From Arachidicoccus rhizosphaerae (GTDB lineage: Bacteria; Bacteroidota; Bacteroidia; Chitinophagales; Chitinophagaceae): a stretch of DNA of 64,000 nucleotides. The notes below the pieces were generated by a model. It was given only the letters and a program-made list of their open reading frames with translations. It searched no databases and had not been told where the DNA came from. The DNA is taken from the NCBI RefSeq assembly GCF_900107765.1, contig NZ_FNQY01000001.1, forward strand, positions 124,001 through 188,000, in the 5' to 3' direction. A program made the position numbers and the translations under genes. Below, piece after piece: positions 53,329 through 62,586 of the stretch (position 1 is the first letter of the stretch; the number at the start of each line of letters is the position of its first letter).

Positions 53329-54441
53329 TTAAGGAAATATAACGGTAAATATATAGGCTCCTAAATTTACCAGTAAGACCACCCCATACAAAATATTTGT
53401 TTTTCCTTTACTCAGCGACAGCATCACGGTAAAAATGGATAACCCTAAAAGAATCATCGATTTAGTATCCAGCCCTAAAATCAAATCCAGATGTAATAAA
53501 CGGCTGACAAAAACAACCGCCGGAATCGTCAGCCCGATACTGGCAAGGGCTGAACCAAGCGCCAGGTTCAGGCTTGTCTGTAAATTATTCTTTCTGGCGG
53601 CGATGATGGCGGCCATCCCTTCGGGAAGCAATACCAGTGCGGCGATCAGCACACCCACCAAGGAGTTAGGTAACCCGGCCCTGATAACGGCCGCTTCAAT
53701 AGCCGGAGAAAATGCTTTTGCCAGTAAGACCACCACGCCCAGGCTAATCAGTAAAAACAAAAGGCTCATCATCAGATGGAAGTTATCGGGAGGACCGGCG
53801 TTTTCTGTGGGCTGAACCGCTTCAGCCGGATGCTCCGATAAAAAATAATTTTTGTGTCGCACCGTCTGAACCAATAAAAAAGTACCATAAATACCCAGGC
53901 AGGCAATCCCAATAAAGATCAGCTGTACTTCACTGTATCTGGGTCCGCTGACACTGGTCGTATAGTTGGGGAGAATAAGCGTCAGTACCAAAATGGCAAT
54001 CAGGCTGACCAGGGCTGTATTCACAGAGTCCTTTTGGAAAGACTGCTCAAAATGCTTGGCGCTGCCTACCAGTATGCAAATGCCGATGATGGCATTTAGG
54101 ATCAGCATTACCGCAGAAAAAACCGTGTCTCTGGCCAGGTACAACGCTTTTTCCCCTCCTGACATCATCAGGGTGATAATAAGCGCTACCTCTATAATGG
54201 TAATGGCTACGGCCAGTAGTATGGTCCCAAAAGGTTCTCCTACTCTGACGGCAATAACTTCTGAATGATGCACGCCCGAGAGCACGGCTCCGATCAAAAG
54301 CAGGCCGGTCAGCATTTCCAGCACAACCGATCCGTCTGCCCAATGAAAGAAATAGGCGATCCAGGCTATCAGCGGTAAAATAAAAGACCAGTTAAACAAT
54401 TTTTTCACTTGCCGGTATTTAAAAGGGTTCTCGTATTGCAA
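53329..54441 (-). CDS. ChaA-like calcium/sodium:proton antiporter
   Basis: A 370-residue inner-membrane protein with about eleven helices. The duplicated CaCA motifs are visible: GEPFGTILLAVAITIIEVAL in the first half (with the acidic residues of the ion site) and LLPEGMAAIIAARKNNLQTS with NLALGSALASIGLTIP in the second. This matches the CaCA family member ChaA rather than CAX. It would export calcium or sodium in exchange for protons. It lies between the MFS and nitrilase-family genes, all on the minus strand with 54-67 bp spacing. Confidence 0.88.
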   Translation of the reverse strand: MQYENPFKYRQVKKLFNWSFILPLIAWIAYFFHWADGSVVLEMLTGLLLIGAVLSGVHHSEVIAVRVGEPFGTILLAVAITIIEVALIITLMMSGGEKALYLARDTVFSAVMLILNAIIGICILVGSAKHFEQSFQKDSVNTALVSLIAILVLTLILPNYTTSVSGPRYSEVQLIFIGIACLGIYGTFLLVQTVRHKNYFLSEHPAEAVQPTENAGPPDNFHLMMSLLFLLISLGVVVLLAKAFSPAIEAAVIRAGLPNSLVGVLIAALVLLPEGMAAIIAARKNNLQTSLNLALGSALASIGLTIPAVVFVSRLLHLDLILGLDTKSMILLGLSIFTVMLSLSKGKTNILYGVVLLVNLGAYIFTVIFP

Positions 54442-54508
54442 TTAAAAATAACCAATTTTTTCTAACCGCTCCGTTCGAATATAGCGGATGGCTACCCGGA
54501 CGTATCAT

Positions 54509-55669
54509 TTAAGCAGGCTGTTTACCGGTTTTGCGGACAATAGCCACGCAAAGCATCGCCATTACCACCCATTCTATGATAATGGCCGGGCTCCAGTTTT
54601 GAATGCCGCTGCGCTGAACAACGACCCCCATCAGATAGTTGACCAGCATATTGCCTGCAAGGGCTACGACCAGCACGACACTAAAAGCCGTGGCAGAGAG
54701 CTGACTGAATCTGTCCGCCACAAGCCCGAGCATCAATGGGAACCCGCCTGCCAGACCGGCTCCGATAAAAATCAAACCCAGCACATTCATAAGGTATCCT
54801 GCCGGCAAGACTGTCAGCGCCCATCCTGACAAGAGCAAAATAAAGGCGATTTTCCATAAAGCGGCGCCAGAGCGGTTTTTTAACAGGCTTCCCAGCAACA
54901 GCCGCATGACCGTCATACCGGCTACTGATAAAGAAAGCGCAAATAATGCTTGATTATCCGCGAACCCTTTGGCCCCGATTAAATAAGACGTTGACCAGTT
55001 ATTTACCAGAGATTCCAGGCTGCTCTGACAAAACAGAAAAAAGGCGATAAGTAATAAAACAGGGTCTTTTATGAGTGCCACCACCTGTTTTATGGGAAAA
55101 CCGGCGCCTAATTTAGCCGCCGGGAAACGGATACATAGATAAAATAAACAGACGGCTAAAGAGAGCGCGCCCACTGCTGCTATGATGACATCATAAGCAA
55201 TCCGGTTCACAAGTGCTGCCAGCACTAAAGGCATCCCCAAAGCACCCATCCCAAAGAAGACGCCCAGTATGCTGAGATTGGCCCCTTTTCTTTCTCCGCT
55301 TAAATCGGCCACCAGCGCACTGGAGGCCCCATTCATGGCTCCTCCTCCCAGGCCAAACAAAAATACACAGATTCTCAACAGCCACCAGGAAGAGGCAAAG
55401 GCCATCCCCTCAAAGCCTAAAAACATGCTCAGGCAACACCCGGATAAAATATATTTAAATCCGTACTTATCTGCTGCCGGTCCGAATAGCAGAGAACCAG
55501 TCAGAATCCCTAAGGGAAGGATTGAAAAAAGCGTTCCGGCCCCGATTTCACTGAGTGAGAAACGCTGCATTAAATCCTGCTTAACGGATCCCAGTGTCGT
55601 GATACCCATACCAAAAATCAGGATCCCCAGACAGGCTCCTGCAAATACTCTTTTTTGAGAATACAACAT
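54509..55669 (-). CDS. Major facilitator superfamily transporter
   Basis: A 386-residue transporter with twelve predicted helices. The first half has the loop GPAADKYGFKYILSGC (MFS motif A variant) and the RICVFLFGLGGGAMNGASSA helix; the overall look is that of the FucP/sugar-type MFS group. A sugar or small metabolite substrate is likely, given the neighbouring carbohydrate genes. It diverges from the DeoR gene across a 449-bp spacer and is followed by the ChaA-like gene 67 bp downstream. Confidence 0.87.
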   Translation of the reverse strand: MLYSQKRVFAGACLGILIFGMGITTLGSVKQDLMQRFSLSEIGAGTLFSILPLGILTGSLLFGPAADKYGFKYILSGCCLSMFLGFEGMAFASSWWLLRICVFLFGLGGGAMNGASSALVADLSGERKGANLSILGVFFGMGALGMPLVLAALVNRIAYDVIIAAVGALSLAVCLFYLCIRFPAAKLGAGFPIKQVVALIKDPVLLLIAFFLFCQSSLESLVNNWSTSYLIGAKGFADNQALFALSLSVAGMTVMRLLLGSLLKNRSGAALWKIAFILLLSGWALTVLPAGYLMNVLGLIFIGAGLAGGFPLMLGLVADRFSQLSATAFSVVLVVALAGNMLVNYLMGVVVQRSGIQNWSPAIIIEWVVMAMLCVAIVRKTGKQPA

Positions 55670-56118
55670 ACCATCTAACTAAGGTGAAAAGATACGCTTA
55701 CTTAAAGATCAAATATCTAAAAAAGGTTAGCAACAGCTACGGGCTTGCAATTTTGTGCCGTAAATTTATAATTTTTAGCATAAAACGGCGACATTTTCCA
55801 TGTTATTTTTTCCGTGTTTCCTTTTTTATGGATTGCATTCATTTCTTTTTTTTGTTTAAAAATCCAGAAATCGGCCTCCGATAAAAAACACAATAGATTG
55901 CTATCAAATGACATACATCATTTATGCCGATACGGCCTTCCTTTTCCCCTTATGGGATATTTCTGTAAATATCCCCTATAATATGTCCATTAAATACAAA
56001 TATTATTCGTATTTTTAATACGCGGATTTATGCGGGTTTATGCGATTTGTCATACCAGCCGTAAATCCCCAAACCGGATTGAGAACTGAACAAAAGCGAC
56101 TACTTAAAACCCAAGAAT
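55670..56118. other. Divergent promoter region between MFS and DeoR genes
   Basis: AT-rich spacer without a credible gene. An inverted repeat AAATAC-N11-GTATTT (55992-56014) and a doubled TTATGCG (56028-56045 area) are possible regulator sites for the DeoR protein. No clear TAnnTTTG box was found on either side. Confidence 0.4.
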
Positions 56119-56883
56119 ATGGAAATCCCTGCTACAGGTCTTTTTAAAAATGAAAGACATGCCTTCATTATAAAAGAAATCAATTTACACAATAAAGTGC
56201 TGTCCTCTGAACTGAGCCAAAAGCTCAATGTTTCTGAAGACACCATCCGCAGAGATCTGGCTGAACTGGCAGATGCCGGAGAACTGATAAAGGTCCATGG
56301 CGGCGCACTGTCAAGATCCTATCATTATCCGATTCAGCAAAGCAAAACCTATGCCCATGATGCCAAAAAGGCTATTGGCAAAAAGGCGATTCAGCTGCTG
56401 CGCCCCGGCTCCCATATTTTAATCGGGACAGGAACAACGATGCTGGAACTAGTCCGGCAAATCCCGGACGACCTGGAGGCTACTTTTTTTACCGTAAGCC
56501 CGCTGATGGCCCTGGAGTTAGCGACACACCCTTTGATCAAAGTTATTTTAATTGGCGGACAACTGGATATGTCCTCACAAATTAATATTGGAGAAAAGCC
56601 CATTGCAGAACTAGCCGATATAAAAGTGGACTTATGCCTACTGGGTGCCTATGGCATTGACCCGGTAGACGGATTAACAGAAAACGACTGGTCGGTGGCA
56701 CAGGTAAAAAAAGCCATGTTACGCGCTGCGCGTCAACTGGCCATTATCACCATATCTGAAAAACTGGATTCCTCCTTACCCATGCACCTCTGCCCGCTGA
56801 AAAATATTGATTATTTAATTACTGAACTGCAGCCGGATGACCCTAAACTGGATGGATACAGAAACGATATTATCCTGATATAA
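56119..56883 (+). CDS. DeoR/GlpR-family transcriptional regulator
   Basis: A 254-residue DeoR-type repressor. The N-terminal HTH (about 15-65) has ILSSELSQKLNVSEDTIRRD-like sequence (VLSSELSQKLNVSEDTIRRD) and the LIKVHGGALS wing. The effector domain (about 80-250) contains IGTGTTMLELVRQI (phosphosugar-binding GTGTT motif), LIGGQL and GAYGIDPVDGLTEND. Such proteins usually sense a phosphorylated sugar. It diverges from the MFS transporter gene and may control it. Confidence 0.93.
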   Translation: MEIPATGLFKNERHAFIIKEINLHNKVLSSELSQKLNVSEDTIRRDLAELADAGELIKVHGGALSRSYHYPIQQSKTYAHDAKKAIGKKAIQLLRPGSHILIGTGTTMLELVRQIPDDLEATFFTVSPLMALELATHPLIKVILIGGQLDMSSQINIGEKPIAELADIKVDLCLLGAYGIDPVDGLTENDWSVAQVKKAMLRAARQLAIITISEKLDSSLPMHLCPLKNIDYLITELQPDDPKLDGYRNDIILI

Positions 56884-57037
56884 ATCAATAAACCTATTGC
56901 CTTACTGCCGGGACTACTGCGTTCAATAATTAATAGGTGGCCTTACACCCGTTTTAATAAAACTTTTGTCCGGCAACCGGGCATATTCGGCCCTTGCAGT
57001 ACATCTGACCTATTTACAGCTTTAACAGGCCGCCCGA

Positions 57038-57066
57038 TACTTTTGAACGGCCATTGCTTACTTTTG
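57038..57066 (+). promoter_or_regulatory. Two tandem -7-like boxes before the isochorismatase-fold gene
   Basis: TACTTTTG occurs twice, at 57038-57045 and 57059-57066; each fits TAnnTTTG. The second lies 33 bases before the ATG at 57100. Which is used is unclear. Confidence 0.4.
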
Positions 57067-57099
57067 TCCTAAATCTCTTTGAATTTTATACATGTATTT

Positions 57100-57675
57100 A
57101 TGGCAACAAATCATCAAACATACGCAGATACAGCACTACTCGTCATGGATGTGCAAAAGCACACGATTAAATCCCTGAAAGACCCCAATTATTATATCCA
57201 CGGTATCGCAAGAGCGATTGCAGGAGCCAGAAAAGCAGGCATTCCGGTCATGTATGTCGTCGTTGGGTTCAGAGCCGGCTATCCGGAGGTTCATCCGGAT
57301 AATCTGGCATTTTCAAATATTAAAAACACCAACGTGGGTCTGGATGACGCCGCCAACTATGCCATACCTGATGCCATTGCGCCTAAGGCGGAAGATCTGG
57401 TGCTGATTAAAAAGCGGTTCAGCGCTTTTGCCGGCAGCGGTCTTGATTTGATATTAAGGGCCCGGCAGATCAGACACCTGGTGATGGCTGGAATTTCTAC
57501 CAGCGGGGTTGTATTGTCCACCCTCAGAGAGGCCAGCGATAAGGATTTTAAAATAACCGTTCTGGCTGACGGATGTTCTGACAGAGACGACACGGTCCAT
57601 CAGGTATTAATGGAAAGAGTTTTTCCCCGGCAGTCACTCATTATTACAATTGACGACTGGCTTTCCTTATTGTAG
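57100..57675 (+). CDS. Isochorismatase/cysteine-hydrolase fold protein lacking the catalytic cysteine
   Basis: A 191-residue protein of the isochorismatase superfamily. D17 (LLVMDVQ) and K105 (IKKRFSAFAGS) of the usual Asp-Lys-Cys triad are present, but where the cysteine should be (GxxTxxCV) the sequence is GISTSGVVLST, with V137 at the cysteine position. True isochorismatases (EntB, PhzD) also lack the cysteine, and a subfamily with STSGVV is known to me as widespread. It may be a lyase-type or non-amidase enzyme. The ATG at 57100 is preferred over a TTG at 57079. It is monocistronic. Confidence 0.85.
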   Translation: MATNHQTYADTALLVMDVQKHTIKSLKDPNYYIHGIARAIAGARKAGIPVMYVVVGFRAGYPEVHPDNLAFSNIKNTNVGLDDAANYAIPDAIAPKAEDLVLIKKRFSAFAGSGLDLILRARQIRHLVMAGISTSGVVLSTLREASDKDFKITVLADGCSDRDDTVHQVLMERVFPRQSLIITIDDWLSLL

Positions 57676-57704
57676 ATACCGGATGCTGCTTATTAAAAAT
57701 AAAA

Positions 57705-57743
57705 GAGGCCTTACTTATTACTCCATATAATAAGTAAGGCCTC
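57705..57743. terminator. Bidirectional terminator before GH127
   Basis: A perfect 16-bp stem (57705-57720 with 57728-57743) and 7-base loop between convergent genes; A-rich on the left and CTTTATT on the right. Confidence 0.88.
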
Positions 57744-57759
57744 CTTTATTGAATATCCC

Positions 57760-59835
57760 TTATTTTGTTTCTACTACCGGAAAGGAGCTGATCCTTAAAC
57801 GGGTCGCCCCCATCGGGATGAGCGTCAACGGTTCCTCGGGCGTACTGACGAGTACCGGACTTTGCGGCAACACGCCACAGAGCTCATTTTTATCGATGGT
57901 CCACCCGGGTATTTTTCTACCCTTGGCTTCTATTTCAATGGGAACAGAACCCGGGGTAAAGGGCATGGAATCCTTCGGCCAGGCCTTGTATTTGACCACC
58001 CAGTTGGAGATATCTCCGTCTTTAGGCAATACAAGTCCGTAATTCCAGGCGCTGGCAGGGAAGATATTGTAAGCGGGCCACTTTGTGGGATCGGCATCTG
58101 CCTGCCAGTGGGAATCTCCTATAGCCGTTTTACGGCTGTCTTGCTTTACAAACTCCTCCTTTATCTTTAAAGAAAAGCTCAAAGGACCCAAATCTACGCT
58201 CACACTATTTTTATTTTCCGCCCATTTTTTAAGCGTGGGTTTCATGGGCAGTTTAAGTTTTATCTGATCGCCGTTTTTCCAGCTACCCACTACTTTGGCG
58301 TATCCTCCTGCGTGTAACGCTCCGGATACTTTTTGCCCGTTGACAAACAGCTCCGCATGCTCGCACCAGCCAGGTATTCTCAGATATACCGGGAAGCTGA
58401 CCGTTTTAGCAGTAACCACGGTAAACCGAACTTCCTGTTCAAAGGGATAATTGGTCTGTTCCTTTAAGGTAACGGTTGTGCCACGCCCTACTTTTGCCTG
58501 TACCTCACTTTGCGAGTACAGTACAGCTGCTATTCCGTTATCCGGTGTGGCCATCCATAGATTTTCCGCATAATAAGGCCATCCCTGCGCATGATTATGC
58601 TGACAGCACCTGCTGCTAAAAGGATTCATCATTAAAAACGGCCCGCTGTTTTGAATACCGGGGCTGTGATTCTTATCGTCGCTGATAACCATATTTGGTG
58701 CCGTAAGGTACCTGAGGGATTTAAAATCCGGCATAACAGCCGCGGGATACGTATTAAAGGCTACATTTTCGCAGTTGTCTGCCCAAAACGGGTCTCCGGT
58801 GAAGCGAATCAGCATTTCATCGGAAGCCATTTGTTCCACCATACCGCAGGTCTCCACAGCCTGGTGCGGGTCCGTATATCCGGGTCTTGCATTTTCGTCG
58901 GCCCCGAACATCCCTCCCGGCACCTGTCCATAGATATTACGAACCAGATAAAAATCACGGTAAGTGGCATTCAGATCGCCGGAGTCTTTGGACTGCATAA
59001 AATAGGTGGCAGGCTCCCTGAAACTTTGGGCGATATTAACATTATGCCAATTAGGCAAATTATCCGGCTGCCGCCAGTTTGCCGTATTGCGATGTATTTT
59101 TTCTGCCAGTTTCAGTAATCCGGCATCTCCCGTTCTGTTGTACAGCCAATAAACACTGTACAGATTATCGCCCCCTCTGCTGTTTTCCCAATAATCTTTT
59201 AAGAACATGCTGTCCGGCAGATTCAGTTCCCAATCAAAGTATTTGGTCATAAAGGGGATAACACGGTTGTCTTTGCTATAATCATAATAAGATTGCAGGC
59301 ACCAGAGCATAATCATATTTGGCCAGAGGTCGGGCTTGCCGTTATTCAGATTGAGCGGCCCGAAAAACCCGTCCGGTCTTTGTGTCTTAAGCACAGCCTC
59401 TATCCACACCATCGTTTCTTTTAACATGACGGGATCCTTTAATATATAGGCCAGATCTCCATATCCTTTTAACCAGTAAGGCACTTCTTCCCAGCCGTGT
59501 CCTCCCTTACCTTCTTTGTCCAGCCAGGCATTGTCGTTTTTTTCCAACCAGGCGCTGATCTCGCCTAAATGCCCGGTCAGTCCGTCCCTTTGGAGTTCCA
59601 AATATTTTTTTAGCCAGCCTCCCGGCTGAATGCTGCCGATGGGCAGCTTTATAAAATGCATCGGAGCCAAGGGGGCTTTATTGCCCGGATAAAATCCATT
59701 CTCAGCATGAGTCTCGGGAAAATTAACCTGTGTTACTATTACCGGCCCCTTCTGAGCGCTGGCCACGCTCAGAAAAAGTGACTGACAGGCCATAATGCCC
59801 GCAGCAAGTTTTATCATCTTTTTTACAGATCGCAT
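57760..59835 (-). CDS. Beta-L-arabinofuranosidase-type glycoside hydrolase (GH127/DUF1680)
   Basis: A 691-residue exported enzyme; signal peptide to about residue 27 (SVASAQ). The (alpha/alpha)6 barrel has the GH127 zinc/cysteine residues: E328-x-C330 (VETCGM) and C410-C411 (RCCQHN), matching Glu, Cys, Cys, Cys in the characterised Bifidobacterium enzyme, where one cysteine is the nucleophile. A beta-sandwich follows (about 470-690). It would remove beta-linked arabinofuranose; related DUF1680 families (GH137, GH142, GH146) cannot be excluded. Last gene of the minus-strand run 64000 to 57760, 19 bp behind DUF4965. Confidence 0.88.
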   Translation of the reverse strand: MRSVKKMIKLAAGIMACQSLFLSVASAQKGPVIVTQVNFPETHAENGFYPGNKAPLAPMHFIKLPIGSIQPGGWLKKYLELQRDGLTGHLGEISAWLEKNDNAWLDKEGKGGHGWEEVPYWLKGYGDLAYILKDPVMLKETMVWIEAVLKTQRPDGFFGPLNLNNGKPDLWPNMIMLWCLQSYYDYSKDNRVIPFMTKYFDWELNLPDSMFLKDYWENSRGGDNLYSVYWLYNRTGDAGLLKLAEKIHRNTANWRQPDNLPNWHNVNIAQSFREPATYFMQSKDSGDLNATYRDFYLVRNIYGQVPGGMFGADENARPGYTDPHQAVETCGMVEQMASDEMLIRFTGDPFWADNCENVAFNTYPAAVMPDFKSLRYLTAPNMVISDDKNHSPGIQNSGPFLMMNPFSSRCCQHNHAQGWPYYAENLWMATPDNGIAAVLYSQSEVQAKVGRGTTVTLKEQTNYPFEQEVRFTVVTAKTVSFPVYLRIPGWCEHAELFVNGQKVSGALHAGGYAKVVGSWKNGDQIKLKLPMKPTLKKWAENKNSVSVDLGPLSFSLKIKEEFVKQDSRKTAIGDSHWQADADPTKWPAYNIFPASAWNYGLVLPKDGDISNWVVKYKAWPKDSMPFTPGSVPIEIEAKGRKIPGWTIDKNELCGVLPQSPVLVSTPEEPLTLIPMGATRLRISSFPVVETK

Positions 59836-59854
59836 AACCGTATTCTTTACGTTT

Positions 59855-62371
59855 CTATTTGTTGATTAATTTTTGTTCCAATACGCGCATAAAATAGCCG
59901 CCTACAACGCTGCGTGCCTGAAATCCGACCTGGTGGCCGTTGGTGGTTTCATGCCAGTCACTTAAAGGGACTCTGTCGGGCGTTTGCGTGGCGAACTTGT
60001 AAATAGGGTCAATAAAGGTTTCAAAATCCTTTCTGGAGCCGGTCATGCTGGCCGTCCACATAATCCAGTCGGATTTGGTGTAGGTTTTACGGCTATCCAG
60101 TGGCAGACCGAAGGCTAACTGTTTGGTTTTATAAAATGTCAGCTCCTTTGCAGCCACTGAACCGGGGAATGCATTTATGCCCAGCATTTTATCCCAGACC
60201 ATGTTGTATTTCTGACTCCAGCTGTCTTTAGGCCCTTGGAAGGTCAGCGTGTAGTGATCGCCTGCATCAGCCAGCTGTTGCCATTTAGCGGCCATTTGCC
60301 GGGCCATGGCACTATATTTTTGAGCGGTCTGTTTGTCCCCTAACATCTCGGCCATTTTTCCGTAGGCGCCCACCGCTTCAATGGCTTTTATGGAAAGATT
60401 GGCGTTTCTGGCAAGGTGTCCCGCAAAATCATCCGTACATAACTGATTGGCCGGATCCATCCCCTGACTGGCCAGATAATCAGTCCAGGTCGTAAGGGTC
60501 TTCCAGTGGCTTTTGGCATAATTCGCGTTCCCTTCGACCGCGGCGATGGCCGCTGCCAGGATCACCATATTACCTCCTTCCTCAACGGGCATATCTTCTC
60601 CATAGGTTTGTCCGTTTGCTATTGGATAGGTTCCCAGGTCATGAGCAGGAAAGGGCTTGTTCCATTTACCGCTCTCGCTGTAATAGAAAATTCCGTTCAT
60701 CATCCCTTTTAATAAATCCGGGTTATGCAACAAGTATAAAGCGGAGGACGGATAAGTGATGTCTACCGTATTAATGGACCCGTTGCTGAAATTTTCTTTT
60801 GACAAGAACAGCAGTTCACCTTGTGGAGATTCTACGATAGCATGTGCTGCAATACTCTGGCGGTAGGCCAGATTTAAAAGATGCGCATATTTTTCTCCTC
60901 CGTATTTTAACCCGTTGTCTTTTATCTGCTGATCCAGACTTTTACAGAGCACTAATACCTGGTCATGGTCTTTGGCGGCGACCAGTAACTGCCCCTGAAT
61001 GGTCTGCTTGCCGTCTTTATTCCACCAGGGCCTTAGGTTCTCATGGAAATACTGTACCGCATAGCGTTCATCATAAGCAAGCTCAATATAAGCAGAGGCT
61101 GCCCCCTCCACCCGGCCTAAATCCTGGACTGTATTCAGACCAAGGCTCTTGCCCTGCATCGTAGTAGCGGTGTTATAGGGCTTCCCACTTAAAAAAGCTT
61201 TAATCCCGGCGTCTGCATTTTCTGACAGATATTGTTTCAATGCGCCATTGCCGGTACCTCCTACATAAAAATAACCCCAGTCGATACGGACATTATCTCC
61301 CTTCTTTTTTAATATGGGCTGACTGGTTGTTCCTGTTTGCAGATAACTGAGCCCGTTATCATTTTTTCTAAAGGCTGCCACCTGTTCCCTGGGCTGGTCT
61401 ACTGCCAGATCCGAACTCACGCAGAGGTAAAGCTTAACCTGATGGGCCTTACCGTCTAATGAGCTGACATGGTAATCAATATAGGAAACCGGGCGACTCA
61501 AAATGTCCATTCTATCCAGCAGCAAGGGAGAAATAAACTGTACATTCAAAGCGACGTCCCCTGCTTTAAACTGATAATTTGTCTGAGTGGCTTTAACTTC
61601 CACACCGGTCTGCTCGGCCGTTGTGATCTGATCCAACTCTTTTTGCTGCTGCAGCTGAACAAGGCCGGCATCCAAAAATGCGCCACCAGCTGTATTTGCC
61701 ACATGGATAGCCAGGACGTTTTTACCTTTCTTCAGCAGGGCTTTCAGATTAACCGCTGTTTTAAGCTTTAAATACTTATCGGTCCATCCCTGTTTTTTCC
61801 AAATTTCTTTGCCGTTTAAATAGACTTCTACATTGTCATCATGGCATATATTTAATAATACGGGAGACTGGTTTAAACTGGCAGGATCCATCTCAAAATC
61901 CCGTCTGACCCACAGATCCTTTGTATTCCACAGCGTTTGGGCTGTATGCTCATTATCTCCAAACGGAGCTGCTCCCTCCTGCCATTTTGAGTCGTTATAA
62001 CTTAAGGTCGTCCAGTCTTTTGCCGGTTGTTCGAAACTATATTTTGCCTGGTAGGACTTGTCGTTTGTTGTAGGCAGAATTTCATGATAGACATCCGGCG
62101 ACTTCCCTAAAAAACGGTAAAACCTGTCATCCACCTCAATAATACCAATCATGGATTGCTGCTGTCCCGTCCAGTGTACGGTCGTGCTTTGATTTAGCTG
62201 ATCTGAATTAGACCAGATACTGAAATAGCTGTCATGCGTGATTAAAGGATACGCCGGCGCAATTTGCCTGGCCGTGCTTTGCGCATTTAAAACGGTGAAT
62301 ACAAATGGAAATAGCAGTGCCAAAACGATACGGCCTGCACCCCAAAACGGAAAGGACCTGACTTGATACAT
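59855..62371 (-). CDS. DUF4965-containing glutaminase-like protein (DUF4964/5127/4965/1793)
   Basis: An 838-residue exported protein with a signal helix to about residue 31. The order is a DUF4964-like start (PLITHDSYFSIWS), an inserted jelly-roll module (about 115-240, WVRRDFEMDPASLNQSPVLL, NVEVYLNGKEIW), DUF5127, DUF4965 and a DUF1793-type helical domain (PVEEGGNMVILAAAIAAVEG, LCTDDFAGHLARNANLSIKA, WIMWTASM). Such proteins are named after fungal glutaminase A, but in Bacteroidota they sit in glycan loci, so a glycosidase-like role is possible. It is 19 bp upstream of the GH127 gene. Confidence 0.85.
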   Translation of the reverse strand: MYQVRSFPFWGAGRIVLALLFPFVFTVLNAQSTARQIAPAYPLITHDSYFSIWSNSDQLNQSTTVHWTGQQQSMIGIIEVDDRFYRFLGKSPDVYHEILPTTNDKSYQAKYSFEQPAKDWTTLSYNDSKWQEGAAPFGDNEHTAQTLWNTKDLWVRRDFEMDPASLNQSPVLLNICHDDNVEVYLNGKEIWKKQGWTDKYLKLKTAVNLKALLKKGKNVLAIHVANTAGGAFLDAGLVQLQQQKELDQITTAEQTGVEVKATQTNYQFKAGDVALNVQFISPLLLDRMDILSRPVSYIDYHVSSLDGKAHQVKLYLCVSSDLAVDQPREQVAAFRKNDNGLSYLQTGTTSQPILKKKGDNVRIDWGYFYVGGTGNGALKQYLSENADAGIKAFLSGKPYNTATTMQGKSLGLNTVQDLGRVEGAASAYIELAYDERYAVQYFHENLRPWWNKDGKQTIQGQLLVAAKDHDQVLVLCKSLDQQIKDNGLKYGGEKYAHLLNLAYRQSIAAHAIVESPQGELLFLSKENFSNGSINTVDITYPSSALYLLHNPDLLKGMMNGIFYYSESGKWNKPFPAHDLGTYPIANGQTYGEDMPVEEGGNMVILAAAIAAVEGNANYAKSHWKTLTTWTDYLASQGMDPANQLCTDDFAGHLARNANLSIKAIEAVGAYGKMAEMLGDKQTAQKYSAMARQMAAKWQQLADAGDHYTLTFQGPKDSWSQKYNMVWDKMLGINAFPGSVAAKELTFYKTKQLAFGLPLDSRKTYTKSDWIMWTASMTGSRKDFETFIDPIYKFATQTPDRVPLSDWHETTNGHQVGFQARSVVGGYFMRVLEQKLINK

Positions 62372-62534
62372 CTTTACTAGTACATCTTTTTAAAACGTTG
62401 GAAAATTTAAATACCCGGTTTGGGCTATAAGTGTAGTGACCTTAAAAATAGACTATTTGATATAAACAGCCACAAATTCCACGCAAAATAACAATTGCTT
62501 TAATATTGCCGACCTGCACGGGCATCATGCAAAA

Positions 62535-62561
62535 ATGGGAGGGGTTTTAATCCCCTCCCAT
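62535..62561 (-). terminator. Terminator after galM
   Basis: ATGGGAGGGG (62535-62544) and CCCCTCCCAT (62552-62561) form a perfect 10-bp stem, followed on the minus strand by ATTTTTGC. Confidence 0.85.
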
Positions 62562-62586
62562 GGCTAAGTTATTGTGCGTCCCGAGC

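Noticed and set aside
57100-57675. Nicotinamidase assignment
   Set aside because: The metal-site histidines and the catalytic cysteine of nicotinamidases are absent.
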